Below are positions 1 through 6,856 of a stretch of 10,369 nucleotides of DNA, piece after piece. The translations under genes and the position numbers were made by a program. The notes under the pieces are model-generated. The model was not told where the DNA came from, made no database searches, and saw only the letters and a program-made list of their open reading frames with translations. Position 1 is the first letter of the stretch. Every line of letters begins with the position of its first letter. The DNA is from Thermoanaerobacterales bacterium UBA4877 (GTDB taxonomy: Bacteria > Bacillota > Thermoanaerobacteria > Thermoanaerobacterales > UBA4877), in NCBI GenBank assembly GCA_002399345.1, contig DHDL01000007.1, forward strand, positions 59,163 to 69,531. The letters are read 5' to 3'.

Positions 1-33
1 GCCAAGTATCCTGAGCTTTTCAAAAGAATCCAT
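1..33 (-). CDS. Start of a gene running off the window; possible radical SAM protein
   Basis: Only the first 11 codons are present (MDSFEKLRILG), starting at the ATG complementary to 31-33. The start is supported by an AAGGAG ribosome binding site lying in the last codons of the chorismate mutase gene, and by the 4-nt gap to that gene's stop, so the two are co-transcribed and probably translationally coupled. From memory, the N-terminus resembles the putative DNA modification/repair radical SAM family, whose members begin with an 'EKL-IL-DAAKYD' type sequence. Eleven residues cannot prove this, and the family call is a guess. Confidence 0.45.
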   Translation of the reverse strand, partial: MDSFEKLRILG

Positions 34-37
34 GATA

Positions 38-403
38 TCACTCCTTAGGCTTTACCTTATCCGGCCGCAGTGTCTTGGCATTCCTGAGGTATACAAACCT
101 CATCTCACCCTGGGGCTTTTGAGTATTAACAAGCATCAGCGCCCTGATGCAGTGCCCAAGGTCCCCCGGTTTAACCATCTCCTGCACATCCAAAAGAACA
201 GTATCTTCGAGGCCCAGTTTGCGGGCGCAGGCGGCAGGAAATGCGGCATCTATGTCCGGAGTTACCGAGTATATGATGCAGGCAATATCCTCCGGATGAA
301 CCCCATTTTGCTCCATCATGGCCGATGTCATCTCCATCACGGTCTTATTAATAAATTCAGGTGTATTACCACAAGTGGTGGCACCCCTTATACCTCTCAC
401 CAT
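38..403 (-). CDS. aroH: Chorismate mutase, monofunctional AroH type
   Basis: Converts chorismate to prephenate, the branch point to phenylalanine and tyrosine; a cytosolic enzyme that is a homotrimer in its family. The 121-residue product matches the usual AroH length. The opening MVRGIRGATT is diagnostic. By alignment from memory with the Bacillus subtilis enzyme, the active-site residues are Arg6, Phe55, Arg61, Glu75, Arg87, Tyr105 and Arg113 (Bacillus Arg7, Phe57, Arg63, Glu78, Arg90, Tyr108, Arg116). The position of Bacillus Cys75 holds Asp72 here. The reading frame extends upstream to 520, but the start at 403 is right: it has an AGGAGG site 8 nt ahead and begins exactly where the family does. 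It has its own extended -10 promoter and lies beyond the terminator of the ior-ptb-buk operon, so it is probably a separate unit with the gene to its left. Confidence 0.95.
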   Translation of the reverse strand: MVRGIRGATTCGNTPEFINKTVMEMTSAMMEQNGVHPEDIACIIYSVTPDIDAAFPAACARKLGLEDTVLLDVQEMVKPGDLGHCIRALMLVNTQKPQGEMRFVYLRNAKTLRPDKVKPKE

Positions 404-433
404 AAATCTCCCTCCTTTTATAGTCGCTTTCTT

Positions 434-449
434 TATGTACATTATATCA
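434..449 (-). promoter_or_regulatory. Extended -10 promoter for aroH
   Basis: On the minus strand, TGATATAAT (complement of 441-449) is a perfect TGn extended -10 element. The expected transcription start is near 434, giving a leader of about 30 nt before the AGGAGG site and the ATG at 403. No good -35 hexamer is visible; TTATAC lies 16 bp upstream. An extended -10 can compensate for that. Its place just past the buk terminator fits independent expression of aroH. Confidence 0.6.
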
Positions 450-473
450 CTCAAGCTGCATAGTATAACATAT

Positions 474-515
474 AAAAATACCCCCTGCATTCTTTTACGG
501 ATATGCAAGGGGATA
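474..515 (-). terminator. Intrinsic terminator after buk
   Basis: Read on the minus strand, a hairpin pairs 503-515 with 479-490: eleven Watson-Crick pairs plus one G-U, with a single bulged base. It has a GC-rich block of four G-C pairs and a 12-nt loop, and is followed directly by five T (complement of 474-478). It starts 9 nt past the buk stop codon and separates the ior-ptb-buk operon from aroH. Confidence 0.8.
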
Positions 516-523
516 TACATGAA

Positions 524-1600
524 TTACATATTAACAACCCTGTGAAATATTTTGGCTTTCTCTTCGCCGCGCAGTACACGCAGCCCGCCCATAGCCAGGG
601 CCTGCATCTCATCCTCTCCAGGATAAACAATCACCGGGGCAAGGAAGGAAACATAATCGGTTATTTTATCAGTAAAAAGCTTTGAATAAGCTATGCCTCC
701 GGTAAGCAGGATAGCGTCCAGCCTGCCCTTAACACCGGGAGCCAGTTTTCCGATATTTTTTGCGATATTTAAAGCCATCGCATCATAGATAAGCTTGGCA
801 TGCTCATCACCGTTATCTATCATCCTTTCGACCTCTACAGCATCGGTGGTGCCCAGATGCGCCATAAGCCCGCCCTTGGTCTTCACCAGTTTCATCATAT
901 CCTTATAGGTGTTGCCCTCTTTAAAACACTCGGCGATCACATCGAACATAGGCAGGCCGCCCGCACGTTCAGGTGAAAACGGGCCCTCCTCGTCATTTAT
1001 GAAGTCTTCGATTTTTCCGTTATGATGGAGGTTTACGGATATCCCTCCACCTAAATGGGCCACAATGACGGTGATATCCTTATAGGCTTTATGATGTTCA
1101 CGGGCGTACCTCAATGCAGCGGCGCGGGTATTGAGGTTATGTCCCATGCCTTTCCTCTGCATGGAGGGAAGCCCTGTTACCTTATTTATGGGTGTAAGCT
1201 CTTCTACGGTAATTCCGTCATATATATATGCGGGAATGCCCTGTTGTTTGCCAATATCAAATGCTATCATCACACCGACATTGGACGCATGTTCATTGCG
1301 GGGATGATTTTTAAGCTGCCATACCATGTCCTCATTGATGGTATAGGCGCCCGCCTCTATGGGAGGAAGAAGCCCACCGCGGGCAACAATGGCGGTTAAT
1401 GACTTTAAGTCTATATCATGTCGCTTTAAGCAGCTTAATATCACATCTTTACGGAAATCATACTGATCGGCCACGCAATCGAAGGGGGCAAGCTCCTCCG
1501 GCGTATGCTTTACGGATTCGGTAAAGAGGGACTTATCCTCCTCATATACCGCCAGTTTGGTAGAGGTTGAACCGGGATTTAAGATTAACAGTCGTTCCAT
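524..1600 (-). CDS. buk: Butyrate kinase (possibly branched-chain or aryl-acid kinase)
   Basis: Reversible transfer of phosphate between acyl-phosphate and ADP, giving a carboxylate and ATP; cytosolic. The 358-residue product has the normal Buk length and the ASKHA (acetate/butyrate kinase) signatures: phosphate-binding NPGSTSTK at residues 8-15, ARGG at 73-76, HLGGG at 182-186, LTGGIAYS at 299-306 and PGEDEMQALAMGG at 327-339. The ribosome binding site GAGGAGG lies inside the last codons of ptb and the start is 2 nt past the ptb stop, so translation is coupled. Substrate cannot be read from sequence: family members act on butyrate, isobutyrate or isovalerate. The indolepyruvate oxidoreductase genes upstream suggest that aryl-acetyl or branched acyl phosphates may be the real substrate here. 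It is the last gene of its operon. Confidence 0.95.
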   Translation of the reverse strand: MERLLILNPGSTSTKLAVYEEDKSLFTESVKHTPEELAPFDCVADQYDFRKDVILSCLKRHDIDLKSLTAIVARGGLLPPIEAGAYTINEDMVWQLKNHPRNEHASNVGVMIAFDIGKQQGIPAYIYDGITVEELTPINKVTGLPSMQRKGMGHNLNTRAAALRYAREHHKAYKDITVIVAHLGGGISVNLHHNGKIEDFINDEEGPFSPERAGGLPMFDVIAECFKEGNTYKDMMKLVKTKGGLMAHLGTTDAVEVERMIDNGDEHAKLIYDAMALNIAKNIGKLAPGVKGRLDAILLTGGIAYSKLFTDKITDYVSFLAPVIVYPGEDEMQALAMGGLRVLRGEEKAKIFHRVVNM

Positions 1601-1602
1601 AA

Positions 1603-2523
1603 TTATGCCTCCTCATTACTTTGGGCAGCCATGGCACTTACAACGATGGACAAAAATTTCTCATCCGGTGTGGACCCTCGGCTGGTCATAACGATAGGGC
1701 AGCGCGCTCCCACAACAAATCCCGCCATCCTGGCTCTGCATGTAACAGTCAGCATTTTTCCCATGATGTTGCCCGTATGGATATTAGGAGCAATAAGCAC
1801 ATCACAGTCACCCGCACATGGGCTGTCAAAACCCTTAAAGTCGGCGATATCCTTGGAGACTGCGCAATCATATGAAATCGGACCTTCCACAATACAACCG
1901 GTAATCTCACCCTTATGGTTCATTTCCTTAAGCTTACTTGCCTCCACAGTCTCCGGCATTTTAGGATTAACTTTCTCTACGCAGGCTACCACTCCTACCT
2001 TGGGACAGTCATATCCGATATCATGCAGTACGCCTACCGTGTTTTCAATGATGGATTTCTTCTGGTCCAGCGTGGGGTAGGTGACCATACCGCCATCCAC
2101 AGGAGCCAGCAGTTTATGATAGCCCGGCACCTCGAATATCGTAAAATGAGACATAAGGCCGCCCTTGCCCAGGCCATTCTCCTTATTGACCACCGCCTTG
2201 AGAAAAACGGAGGTGTCCAGCTTGCCCTTCATGAGGAAATCCGCTGCACCTTCCCGTACCAGTGAGACCGCCTTGCGGGCAGCATCAGCCGGGTCCGGCA
2301 CATCATAGATATCATCCTCGGGTATTGTTTCTTTATCTTCGACCAGGGCTGAATGGATGACATGAGTGTCACCTACCAAAACAGGTGATGCGATGCCCTC
2401 CTCCCGGGCCTTTAAAACCGCCTCAATAGTATGCGGATCGCCGGCAGCCGCGACCGCTATGCGAACCTTGCGCGGCTTTTTCTTAGCGGCTTCAATCAAT
2501 TGTGCAAAGTCTTTGTATACCAT
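1603..2523 (-). CDS. ptb: Phosphate butyryltransferase (phosphotransacylase)
   Basis: Exchanges CoA for phosphate on an acyl-CoA, giving acyl-phosphate for the kinase encoded next; cytosolic, phosphate acetyl/butyryltransferase family. The 306 residues match the family length. Recognisable blocks are DFLMKGKLDTS (95-105), VEKVNPKMPET (182-192), EGPISYD (213-219), the APNIHTGNIMGK stretch (245-256) and SRGSTPDEK (281-289). An AAGGAG ribosome binding site precedes the ATG. It sits 19 nt after iorB and 2 nt before buk. In canonical butyrate fermenters ptb-buk is usually found with crotonyl-CoA pathway genes or alone; here its upstream partner is an arylpyruvate oxidoreductase, which suggests that the acyl-CoA comes from 2-oxoacid oxidation. 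Whether butyryl-CoA is used too is open. Confidence 0.95.
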   Translation of the reverse strand: MVYKDFAQLIEAAKKKPRKVRIAVAAAGDPHTIEAVLKAREEGIASPVLVGDTHVIHSALVEDKETIPEDDIYDVPDPADAARKAVSLVREGAADFLMKGKLDTSVFLKAVVNKENGLGKGGLMSHFTIFEVPGYHKLLAPVDGGMVTYPTLDQKKSIIENTVGVLHDIGYDCPKVGVVACVEKVNPKMPETVEASKLKEMNHKGEITGCIVEGPISYDCAVSKDIADFKGFDSPCAGDCDVLIAPNIHTGNIMGKMLTVTCRARMAGFVVGARCPIVMTSRGSTPDEKFLSIVVSAMAAQSNEEA

Positions 2524-2542
2524 GAAAATCTCCTTATCTACA

Positions 2543-3121
2543 TCAAGATACGGCGTTCATGCCGGCAGCCAAAGCCTTCTTGTTGAGTTCCACGAACTTT
2601 GGCTTGACACATGCGGCAATGGCATCATCCCATGCCAGGGATTCGAGGTCCATTAACTTTACCAATGCGCCCAGAAGGACAACGTTCATGCACTTAGTGC
2701 TGCCCAGGTCGGCCGCTATATCGGCAGCATTCAAGACCTTGACGGAAGCTACCTTACCCATCTGCTCTATGCAATCCTGCGGGTATTTTTCTTCGCCGGA
2801 AAGCGTGGTAGCCGTAGGCATCTTATAATTGTTGACCACCACGTGGCCGTCCTTTTTTAGATTTACCAGATAGCGTGCAGCTTCCATCGCTTCAAAAGAA
2901 AGGATGATGTCGGCGCTCCCCTTTCCTATTATCGGCGACCAGACCTTTTTGCCGTAACGGACCTGGGTCACAACACTGCCGCCCCTCTGGCTCATACCGT
3001 GTATTTCACTCATTTTTACATCATAACCTGCTGCAACCAAGGCATAGGAAAGAATTTTGCTAGCAAGGATCGTCCCCTGTCCGCCTACGCCGCACAGCAG
3101 AATATTTTTTATATCAGACAT
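2543..3121 (-). CDS. iorB: Indolepyruvate:ferredoxin oxidoreductase, beta subunit
   Basis: Gamma-domain-type subunit of the 2-oxoacid:ferredoxin oxidoreductase family, which takes part in CoA binding and oxidative decarboxylation together with IorA. The 192-residue product has the expected length, a nucleotide-binding GVGGQGTILASK motif at residues 11-22 and the family signature EIHGMSQRGGSV at 39-50. Its ATG begins 1 nt after the iorA stop, so the two subunits are almost certainly translationally coupled in a fixed ratio. I see no signal peptide, membrane segment or cysteine cluster; the iron-sulfur clusters are in IorA. Confidence 0.95.
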   Translation of the reverse strand: MSDIKNILLCGVGGQGTILASKILSYALVAAGYDVKMSEIHGMSQRGGSVVTQVRYGKKVWSPIIGKGSADIILSFEAMEAARYLVNLKKDGHVVVNNYKMPTATTLSGEEKYPQDCIEQMGKVASVKVLNAADIAADLGSTKCMNVVLLGALVKLMDLESLAWDDAIAACVKPKFVELNKKALAAGMNAVS

Positions 3122-3122
3122 T

Positions 3123-4880
3123 TTACTTTACCTCCCGTGCAATAGCATTTTTCGGGCAAACCTGTGCGCAAACGCTGCAGCCTACACACTGGCTACGGTC
3201 AATGGTTGCCTTTTTGATGTCCTCATGGAATTCTATAGCCGGGCATCCGGTACGTATGCAGGCCTTGCAACCGATACACTTATCAGGGTCCACCGTATAT
3301 ACTGACTTATAATTGCCAAACTCATCCGTATCGGCCAGTGAAAGCTTTTTGAGTACACATGGCCAGCGGGTAATCAATAACGCGGGATCGTCAAAGCCAA
3401 GGCCCCAATCAAGAGCTTTTCTTACATCTTCCAGCTTGAGCGGGTTTACTGTCTTTATATGCTTTACACCCAGTGCAGAGGCAACTTCACTAATATCGGT
3501 AATATTGGTTGGCTCATTAGACAACGTATATCCCGTACCGGGGTTCTGCTGATGTCCCGTCATTGCTGTAATTCGGTTATCCAGTACGATCAAAAGCACA
3601 TTGGACTTATTATAAACGGCCTCCAGCATGGATGTCATGCCTGAATGGAAAAAGGTTGAGTCACCCATGACACCGACACAGCGCTTACCGTTTTTCGCCA
3701 TGTTGAATACCTTCTGGGCTCCGTGAGCCACAGAGAAACCACCACCCATGCAGATGGCTATGTCCTTAGGGGCCAGGCCGTAACAACCTATATCACTCAC
3801 GACCACTACGTCCTTCTTTTTATTAAGCTCATAGAACAGGCCACGGTGAGGACAGCCTGCACAAAGAACAGGCGGGCGCTTAGCCACCGTAGAACTGTCA
3901 TAGGAAATAGTCTCGTTTTCTTCATTTATAAGAGCCTTGCGCAGAATATCCGGGTTAAGCTCACCCTCACGTGGGATCCTGTCTTTTCCGATGCAAGTAA
4001 TTCCCGCTGCCTTAATGTCATTTTCCATGACCGGCTCCAGCTCTTCTACTACGACAAGCTCATCTACCTGTGAAGCAAATTCACGTATCTTTTCAATAGG
4101 CATGGGGAAAGTAAAGCCCAGCTTCAGGTATGACGCCTTGTCACCGTAAACCTCCTTCGCATACTGATAAGCTATACCTGAGGATACCACACCTATCTTT
4201 TTACTGTTCCACTCAATATAATTGAGAGGGGATTCATTGGAGTATCTCTCCAGTTCCCTTAAGTTTTTCTCCACCTTGCTATGCAGCTTCTTGGAAATAG
4301 CAGGTATAGGGTTAAACTTATCCTTTTTAGTATATGGAACAAACGGCACCTCTGTCCGGGAAACCGAAAGATCCACAATGCTCTTAGAGTGGCATACCCT
4401 CGTGGTCAGACGTAGTAGTATGGGCATATCATACCTTTCTGACAGCTCCATGGCCACCTTTACAAAGTCCTTAGCCTCCTGTGAATTCGAAGGCTCAAGC
4501 ATACCTACCTTGGCAGCCCGGGCATAATAACGGTTGTCCTGCTCATCCTGAGAAGAATGAAGGCCGGGATCATCGGCTGAAACAATCATAAGACCTCCAT
4601 TCACACCTGTGTATGCACTGGTGAAAAGCGGGTCGGCAGCCACGTTTAAACCGACATGCTTCATGGCGGCCATTGAACGGCCCCCTGCAAAAGAAGCGCC
4701 GATAGCGGCCTCTAAAGCCACCTTTTCATTGGGTGCCCATTCGGAATAAATGTCCTCGTAGTTTGCCACATTTTCCAAAATCTCCGTACTCGGCGTACCG
4801 GGATAGGCTGAGGCAAAACGTATGCCAGCCTCCCAAGCGCCACGGGCAACGGCTTCGTTGCCGGTCATAAGTTTTTTCAT
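3123..4880 (-). CDS. iorA: Indolepyruvate:ferredoxin oxidoreductase, alpha subunit
   Basis: Catalytic subunit that uses thiamine diphosphate to decarboxylate indolepyruvate, phenylpyruvate or hydroxyphenylpyruvate to the aryl-acetyl-CoA while reducing ferredoxin. Of 585 residues, the N-terminal part (MTGNEAVARGA, then AYPGTPSTEI at 25-34) is the pyrimidine-binding domain. A CAGCPHRG motif (340-347) and SDIGCYGLAP (362-371) open the diphosphate-binding domain, with GDSTFFHSG at 406-414 and LDNRITAMTGHQ at 433-444. The C-terminus is a two-cluster ferredoxin domain: Cys535/538/541/546 and Cys565/568/571/575, both ending in CP. The start has an AAGGAGG site. It is first in the iorA-iorB-ptb-buk operon and faces a GntR-type gene across a shared promoter region. 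The paaK-type CoA ligase often found beside iorAB is absent inside this window. Confidence 0.96.
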   Translation of the reverse strand: MKKLMTGNEAVARGAWEAGIRFASAYPGTPSTEILENVANYEDIYSEWAPNEKVALEAAIGASFAGGRSMAAMKHVGLNVAADPLFTSAYTGVNGGLMIVSADDPGLHSSQDEQDNRYYARAAKVGMLEPSNSQEAKDFVKVAMELSERYDMPILLRLTTRVCHSKSIVDLSVSRTEVPFVPYTKKDKFNPIPAISKKLHSKVEKNLRELERYSNESPLNYIEWNSKKIGVVSSGIAYQYAKEVYGDKASYLKLGFTFPMPIEKIREFASQVDELVVVEELEPVMENDIKAAGITCIGKDRIPREGELNPDILRKALINEENETISYDSSTVAKRPPVLCAGCPHRGLFYELNKKKDVVVVSDIGCYGLAPKDIAICMGGGFSVAHGAQKVFNMAKNGKRCVGVMGDSTFFHSGMTSMLEAVYNKSNVLLIVLDNRITAMTGHQQNPGTGYTLSNEPTNITDISEVASALGVKHIKTVNPLKLEDVRKALDWGLGFDDPALLITRWPCVLKKLSLADTDEFGNYKSVYTVDPDKCIGCKACIRTGCPAIEFHEDIKKATIDRSQCVGCSVCAQVCPKNAIAREVK

Positions 4881-4985
4881 TATGCTTCCTCCTTATGCAA
4901 TTTATATGCAATCCCCGAGCTTTTTTGCTCAGTATCAGTAAATCCATATGATTTGATAATCTGGTCTTAATATTGTGCATCATAT

Positions 4986-4997
4986 ATCTTGCAAGAT
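4986..4997. promoter_or_regulatory. Candidate operator, perfect palindrome ATCTTGCAAGAT
   Basis: A 12-bp perfect palindrome covering about +2 to +13 of the predicted iorA transcript. A near-perfect second copy (ATTTTGCAAGAT, 5120-5131) lies in the gntR promoter, and single halves lie at 5023-5028 (CAAGAT) and 5077-5084 (ATCTTGCA). The position fits a repressor operator. The adjacent GntR-type protein is the natural candidate ligand; this is inference. Confidence 0.55.
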
Positions 4998-4998
4998 T

Positions 4999-5033
4999 TA
5001 CACTCAGTATAACACATCATATCAAGATGTCAA
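4999..5033 (-). promoter_or_regulatory. Strong promoter for the iorA-iorB-ptb-buk operon
   Basis: On the minus strand a perfect -35 TTGACA (complement of 5028-5033) is separated by 16 bp from the -10 TATACT (complement of 5006-5011). The -10 is preceded by TGT, giving an extended -10 as well. The predicted start is near 4999, leaving a leader of about 118 nt. With such a strong core promoter, control is probably by repression. A perfect palindrome lies immediately downstream of the predicted start, and a CAAGAT half-site overlaps the -35 region. Confidence 0.75.
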
Positions 5034-5107
5034 ATACCGTTTTTTATTTAATTAAAAAAACATCGGCTGCCGCTAAATCTTGCATTTTACCATAATATCT
5101 GCTACTC

Positions 5108-5143
5108 TTGGATTAGAATATTTTGCAAGATATAAGAAATAAT
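5108..5143 (+). promoter_or_regulatory. Predicted promoter of gntR-lysR
   Basis: TTGGAT (5108-5113), a 17-bp spacer and TATAAG (5131-5136) form a moderate sigma-A-type promoter with an expected start near 5143. That leaves a leader of about 18 nt that just holds the AGAAGG ribosome binding site. The spacer contains the ATTTTGCAAGAT element. Confidence 0.45.
5120..5131. promoter_or_regulatory. Candidate operator ATTTTGCAAGAT in the gntR promoter
   Basis: Matches the perfect palindrome at 4986-4997 in 11 of 12 bases. It fills the spacer and touches the -10 of the predicted gntR promoter, a position expected for autorepression. A half-copy ATCTTGCA at 5077-5084 is centred 43 bp upstream, about four helical turns, which would put both on the same face of the DNA. 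Confidence 0.5.
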
Positions 5144-5160
5144 ATTAGAAGGTGCTTACT

Positions 5161-5817
5161 ATGCCGACAATCAAAAAACGTTCTCTAACAGACCAGGTTT
5201 ATGAAAAACTGCGGAGCAACATCATCACACTCAAGCTGCCTCTCGGCAGCAGGCTCAACGTAAACGAGCTTCAGCAGTCTCTGGGCGTCAGCTGTACACC
5301 CATAAGGGAAGCAATAAACCGATTACAGCTGGAGGGACTCGTTACCTATGAAAATAACGTGGGCGCGCGCGTACTTACCATGGATACCCACGATGTGGAG
5401 GAAATACAGCAGCTGGCCATGACGCTCCACTGCGCGGCCATCCGCCTAGCGATGAACTATGAATCCCACGATATACTTGCAGCGGAATTAGAAAAATATC
5501 TGGATGACTATAAACGTGCCAAAACGATCCAGAGCACTGTGATGTCTGTCAATCATTTTGTAGGTACGTTTTACCACCATTGCGGAAACCGCCGTCTGGA
5601 CAGCAGTATGATATCTATTCAAGGGCAGCAGCTGCTGCTCCGTTATATATATGCAATAAACAAGGACAGTAAAAAAAATCCGGCTGATTTTGAGAAAATG
5701 ATTATCGAAGTAAGGAATTCCGATGCGGATGCAGTGTGCCGCGCGCTTCAGACAAATGCAGATGCAAGTATGCCCGTTCTTTTAAGCTATGTACAAAAAA
5801 GCGGAGGAAAAGCCTGA
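5161..5817 (+). CDS. GntR-family transcriptional regulator, FCD-like
   Basis: DNA-binding regulator of 218 residues. The N-terminal winged helix (about residues 9-73) has the typical GntR pattern: DQVYEKLRSNI at 11-21, a G-S-RL-V-EL run at 29-37, and SCTPIREAINRLQLEGLV at 44-61. The remaining all-helical part (79-210) has the length and layout of the FCD ligand domain. The Asp and His residues that hold the metal in many FCD proteins are not at their expected places here (for example around VNHFVGTFYHHCGN, 130-143), so it may bind its effector without metal. The start at 5161 is preferred over an in-frame GTG at 5152 because AGAAGG lies 8 nt ahead of the ATG. Its placement divergent from iorA, with repeated palindromes between them, suggests that it controls that operon and itself. 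Effector unknown. Confidence 0.9.
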   Translation: MPTIKKRSLTDQVYEKLRSNIITLKLPLGSRLNVNELQQSLGVSCTPIREAINRLQLEGLVTYENNVGARVLTMDTHDVEEIQQLAMTLHCAAIRLAMNYESHDILAAELEKYLDDYKRAKTIQSTVMSVNHFVGTFYHHCGNRRLDSSMISIQGQQLLLRYIYAINKDSKKNPADFEKMIIEVRNSDADAVCRALQTNADASMPVLLSYVQKSGGKA

Positions 5818-5869
5818 CGATATTCTAATTGCGGACGCCTTAATCTCTGCCAAACATTGAGGTGATTTT

Positions 5870-6766
5870 ATGAATTTAGAACAAATGCAAAGTTTTTTGA
5901 CGCTGGCAAAATTATTAAATTTCACCGATGCGGCAAACGCTTTGTATATATCACAACCTACTTTAAGCCGGCATATCGCACTCCTGGAAGAGGCACTGGG
6001 CTACAAACTGTTTGCCAGAAACAAACGCAATGTAACCCTCACCATGGCTGGTGAAAAGCTGTATAAAGAACTTAACAGCCTTTATCAACAGATCAACCAA
6101 GCGGTGGAAAATGCCCGGCTATATGACCAAAAATACGATCGGGTGGAAGGCGACCTGAGTATCGGCTGCATGGGATCGGTCAATGTGGATCTTTTTTTGC
6201 CTGCAATCATGCGGAAATTCGCCGCACTCTACCCCAACATACGCATAACTTTAGAGCGAGATGGCTTTAAGGACCTTCGTGAGAAGCTTACCGGAAAACA
6301 GCTGGATATCGTCTTTACTTACCGATATGAGCTGGAAGGTATACAGCAAATTGCACAACATACCTTATACAAAAGCCAGCCGGGATTTTATGTCCCCAGT
6401 GATATGGCTCCCTCTGGCGGCAAAACTACAATAAACGAACTACGTGATAAACGTTTCAATGTGATCTCACTAGACGAATCGCCGGGCGGATACGGTATTT
6501 TAAAGAAGGTATGTAAGGATAACGGCTTTTCGCCCATAGTCGTAAAGTACTGCAAGGATATGGAGACATTACTTATGTACCTTGAATCCGGCCTTCCCGC
6601 CGTTGCACTCTTAGACAGCAGCCTGAGGATATATAAGAAGAAACATTTCCGCTTTATACCTGCCCCGGAAGCAGGAGACGTATTTTGGATCTGCGCCGCA
6701 TGGAGAAAGGACAATCCCAAGGAAGCCTTAAGCCTGTTTTTAAAACAAATGAAAGATAACTCATAA
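5870..6766 (+). CDS. LysR-family transcriptional regulator
   Basis: A 298-residue LysR-type regulator. The N-terminal winged helix-turn-helix (residues 1-62) carries the hallmark FLTLAKLLNFTDAANAL run and then SQPTLSRHIALLEEALGYKLF (28-48). The rest is a two-lobed periplasmic-binding-protein-like effector domain, with typical spacing from about residue 90 (GDLSIGCMGSV) to the end. An AGGTG ribosome binding site precedes the ATG. It follows the GntR-type gene by 52 nt with no terminator between, so both are probably on one transcript, which ends at 6784-6813. The next gene on the same strand is the beta-propeller operon, whose upstream region carries a dyad at the distance LysR proteins usually use. 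Control of that operon is inferred; the ligand (probably a small organic acid or aromatic) is not known. Confidence 0.93.
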   Translation: MNLEQMQSFLTLAKLLNFTDAANALYISQPTLSRHIALLEEALGYKLFARNKRNVTLTMAGEKLYKELNSLYQQINQAVENARLYDQKYDRVEGDLSIGCMGSVNVDLFLPAIMRKFAALYPNIRITLERDGFKDLREKLTGKQLDIVFTYRYELEGIQQIAQHTLYKSQPGFYVPSDMAPSGGKTTINELRDKRFNVISLDESPGGYGILKKVCKDNGFSPIVVKYCKDMETLLMYLESGLPAVALLDSSLRIYKKKHFRFIPAPEAGDVFWICAAWRKDNPKEALSLFLKQMKDNS

Positions 6767-6783
6767 GTGTCATTTTATATATA

Positions 6784-6813
6784 AACCATCGTTTTTATAT
6801 TACGGTGGTTTTT
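6784..6813 (+). terminator. Intrinsic terminator after lysR
   Basis: AACCATCG (6784-6791) pairs with CGGTGGTT (6803-6810), eight pairs including one wobble, with an 11-nt AT-rich loop and five T at 6809-6813. It lies 17 nt after the lysR stop codon. The stem is modest. Confidence 0.65.
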
Positions 6814-6856
6814 ACTTATTCAATAATTAAATCAAGTCAATGAAATATCGAATTGG

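Noticed and set aside
404..520. Longer N-terminus for the chorismate mutase starting at 520
   Set aside because: The extra 39 residues would run through the buk terminator and the aroH promoter; the family start and a strong ribosome binding site are at 403.
1631..2080. Open frame on the plus strand inside ptb
   Set aside because: It is antisense to a clear ptb gene and has no family resemblance.
4917..4930. GAGC-N6-GCTC hairpin as an attenuator
   Set aside because: Only four pairs, and on the transcribed strand it is followed by GGGG, not by a T-tract.
4881..4999. T-box or other riboswitch in the iorA leader
   Set aside because: The leader lacks a T-box antiterminator sequence and any terminator hairpin followed by T residues; I recognise no riboswitch core.
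5152..5160. GTG start for the GntR regulator
   Set aside because: It overlaps the ribosome binding site; the ATG at 5161 has proper spacing.
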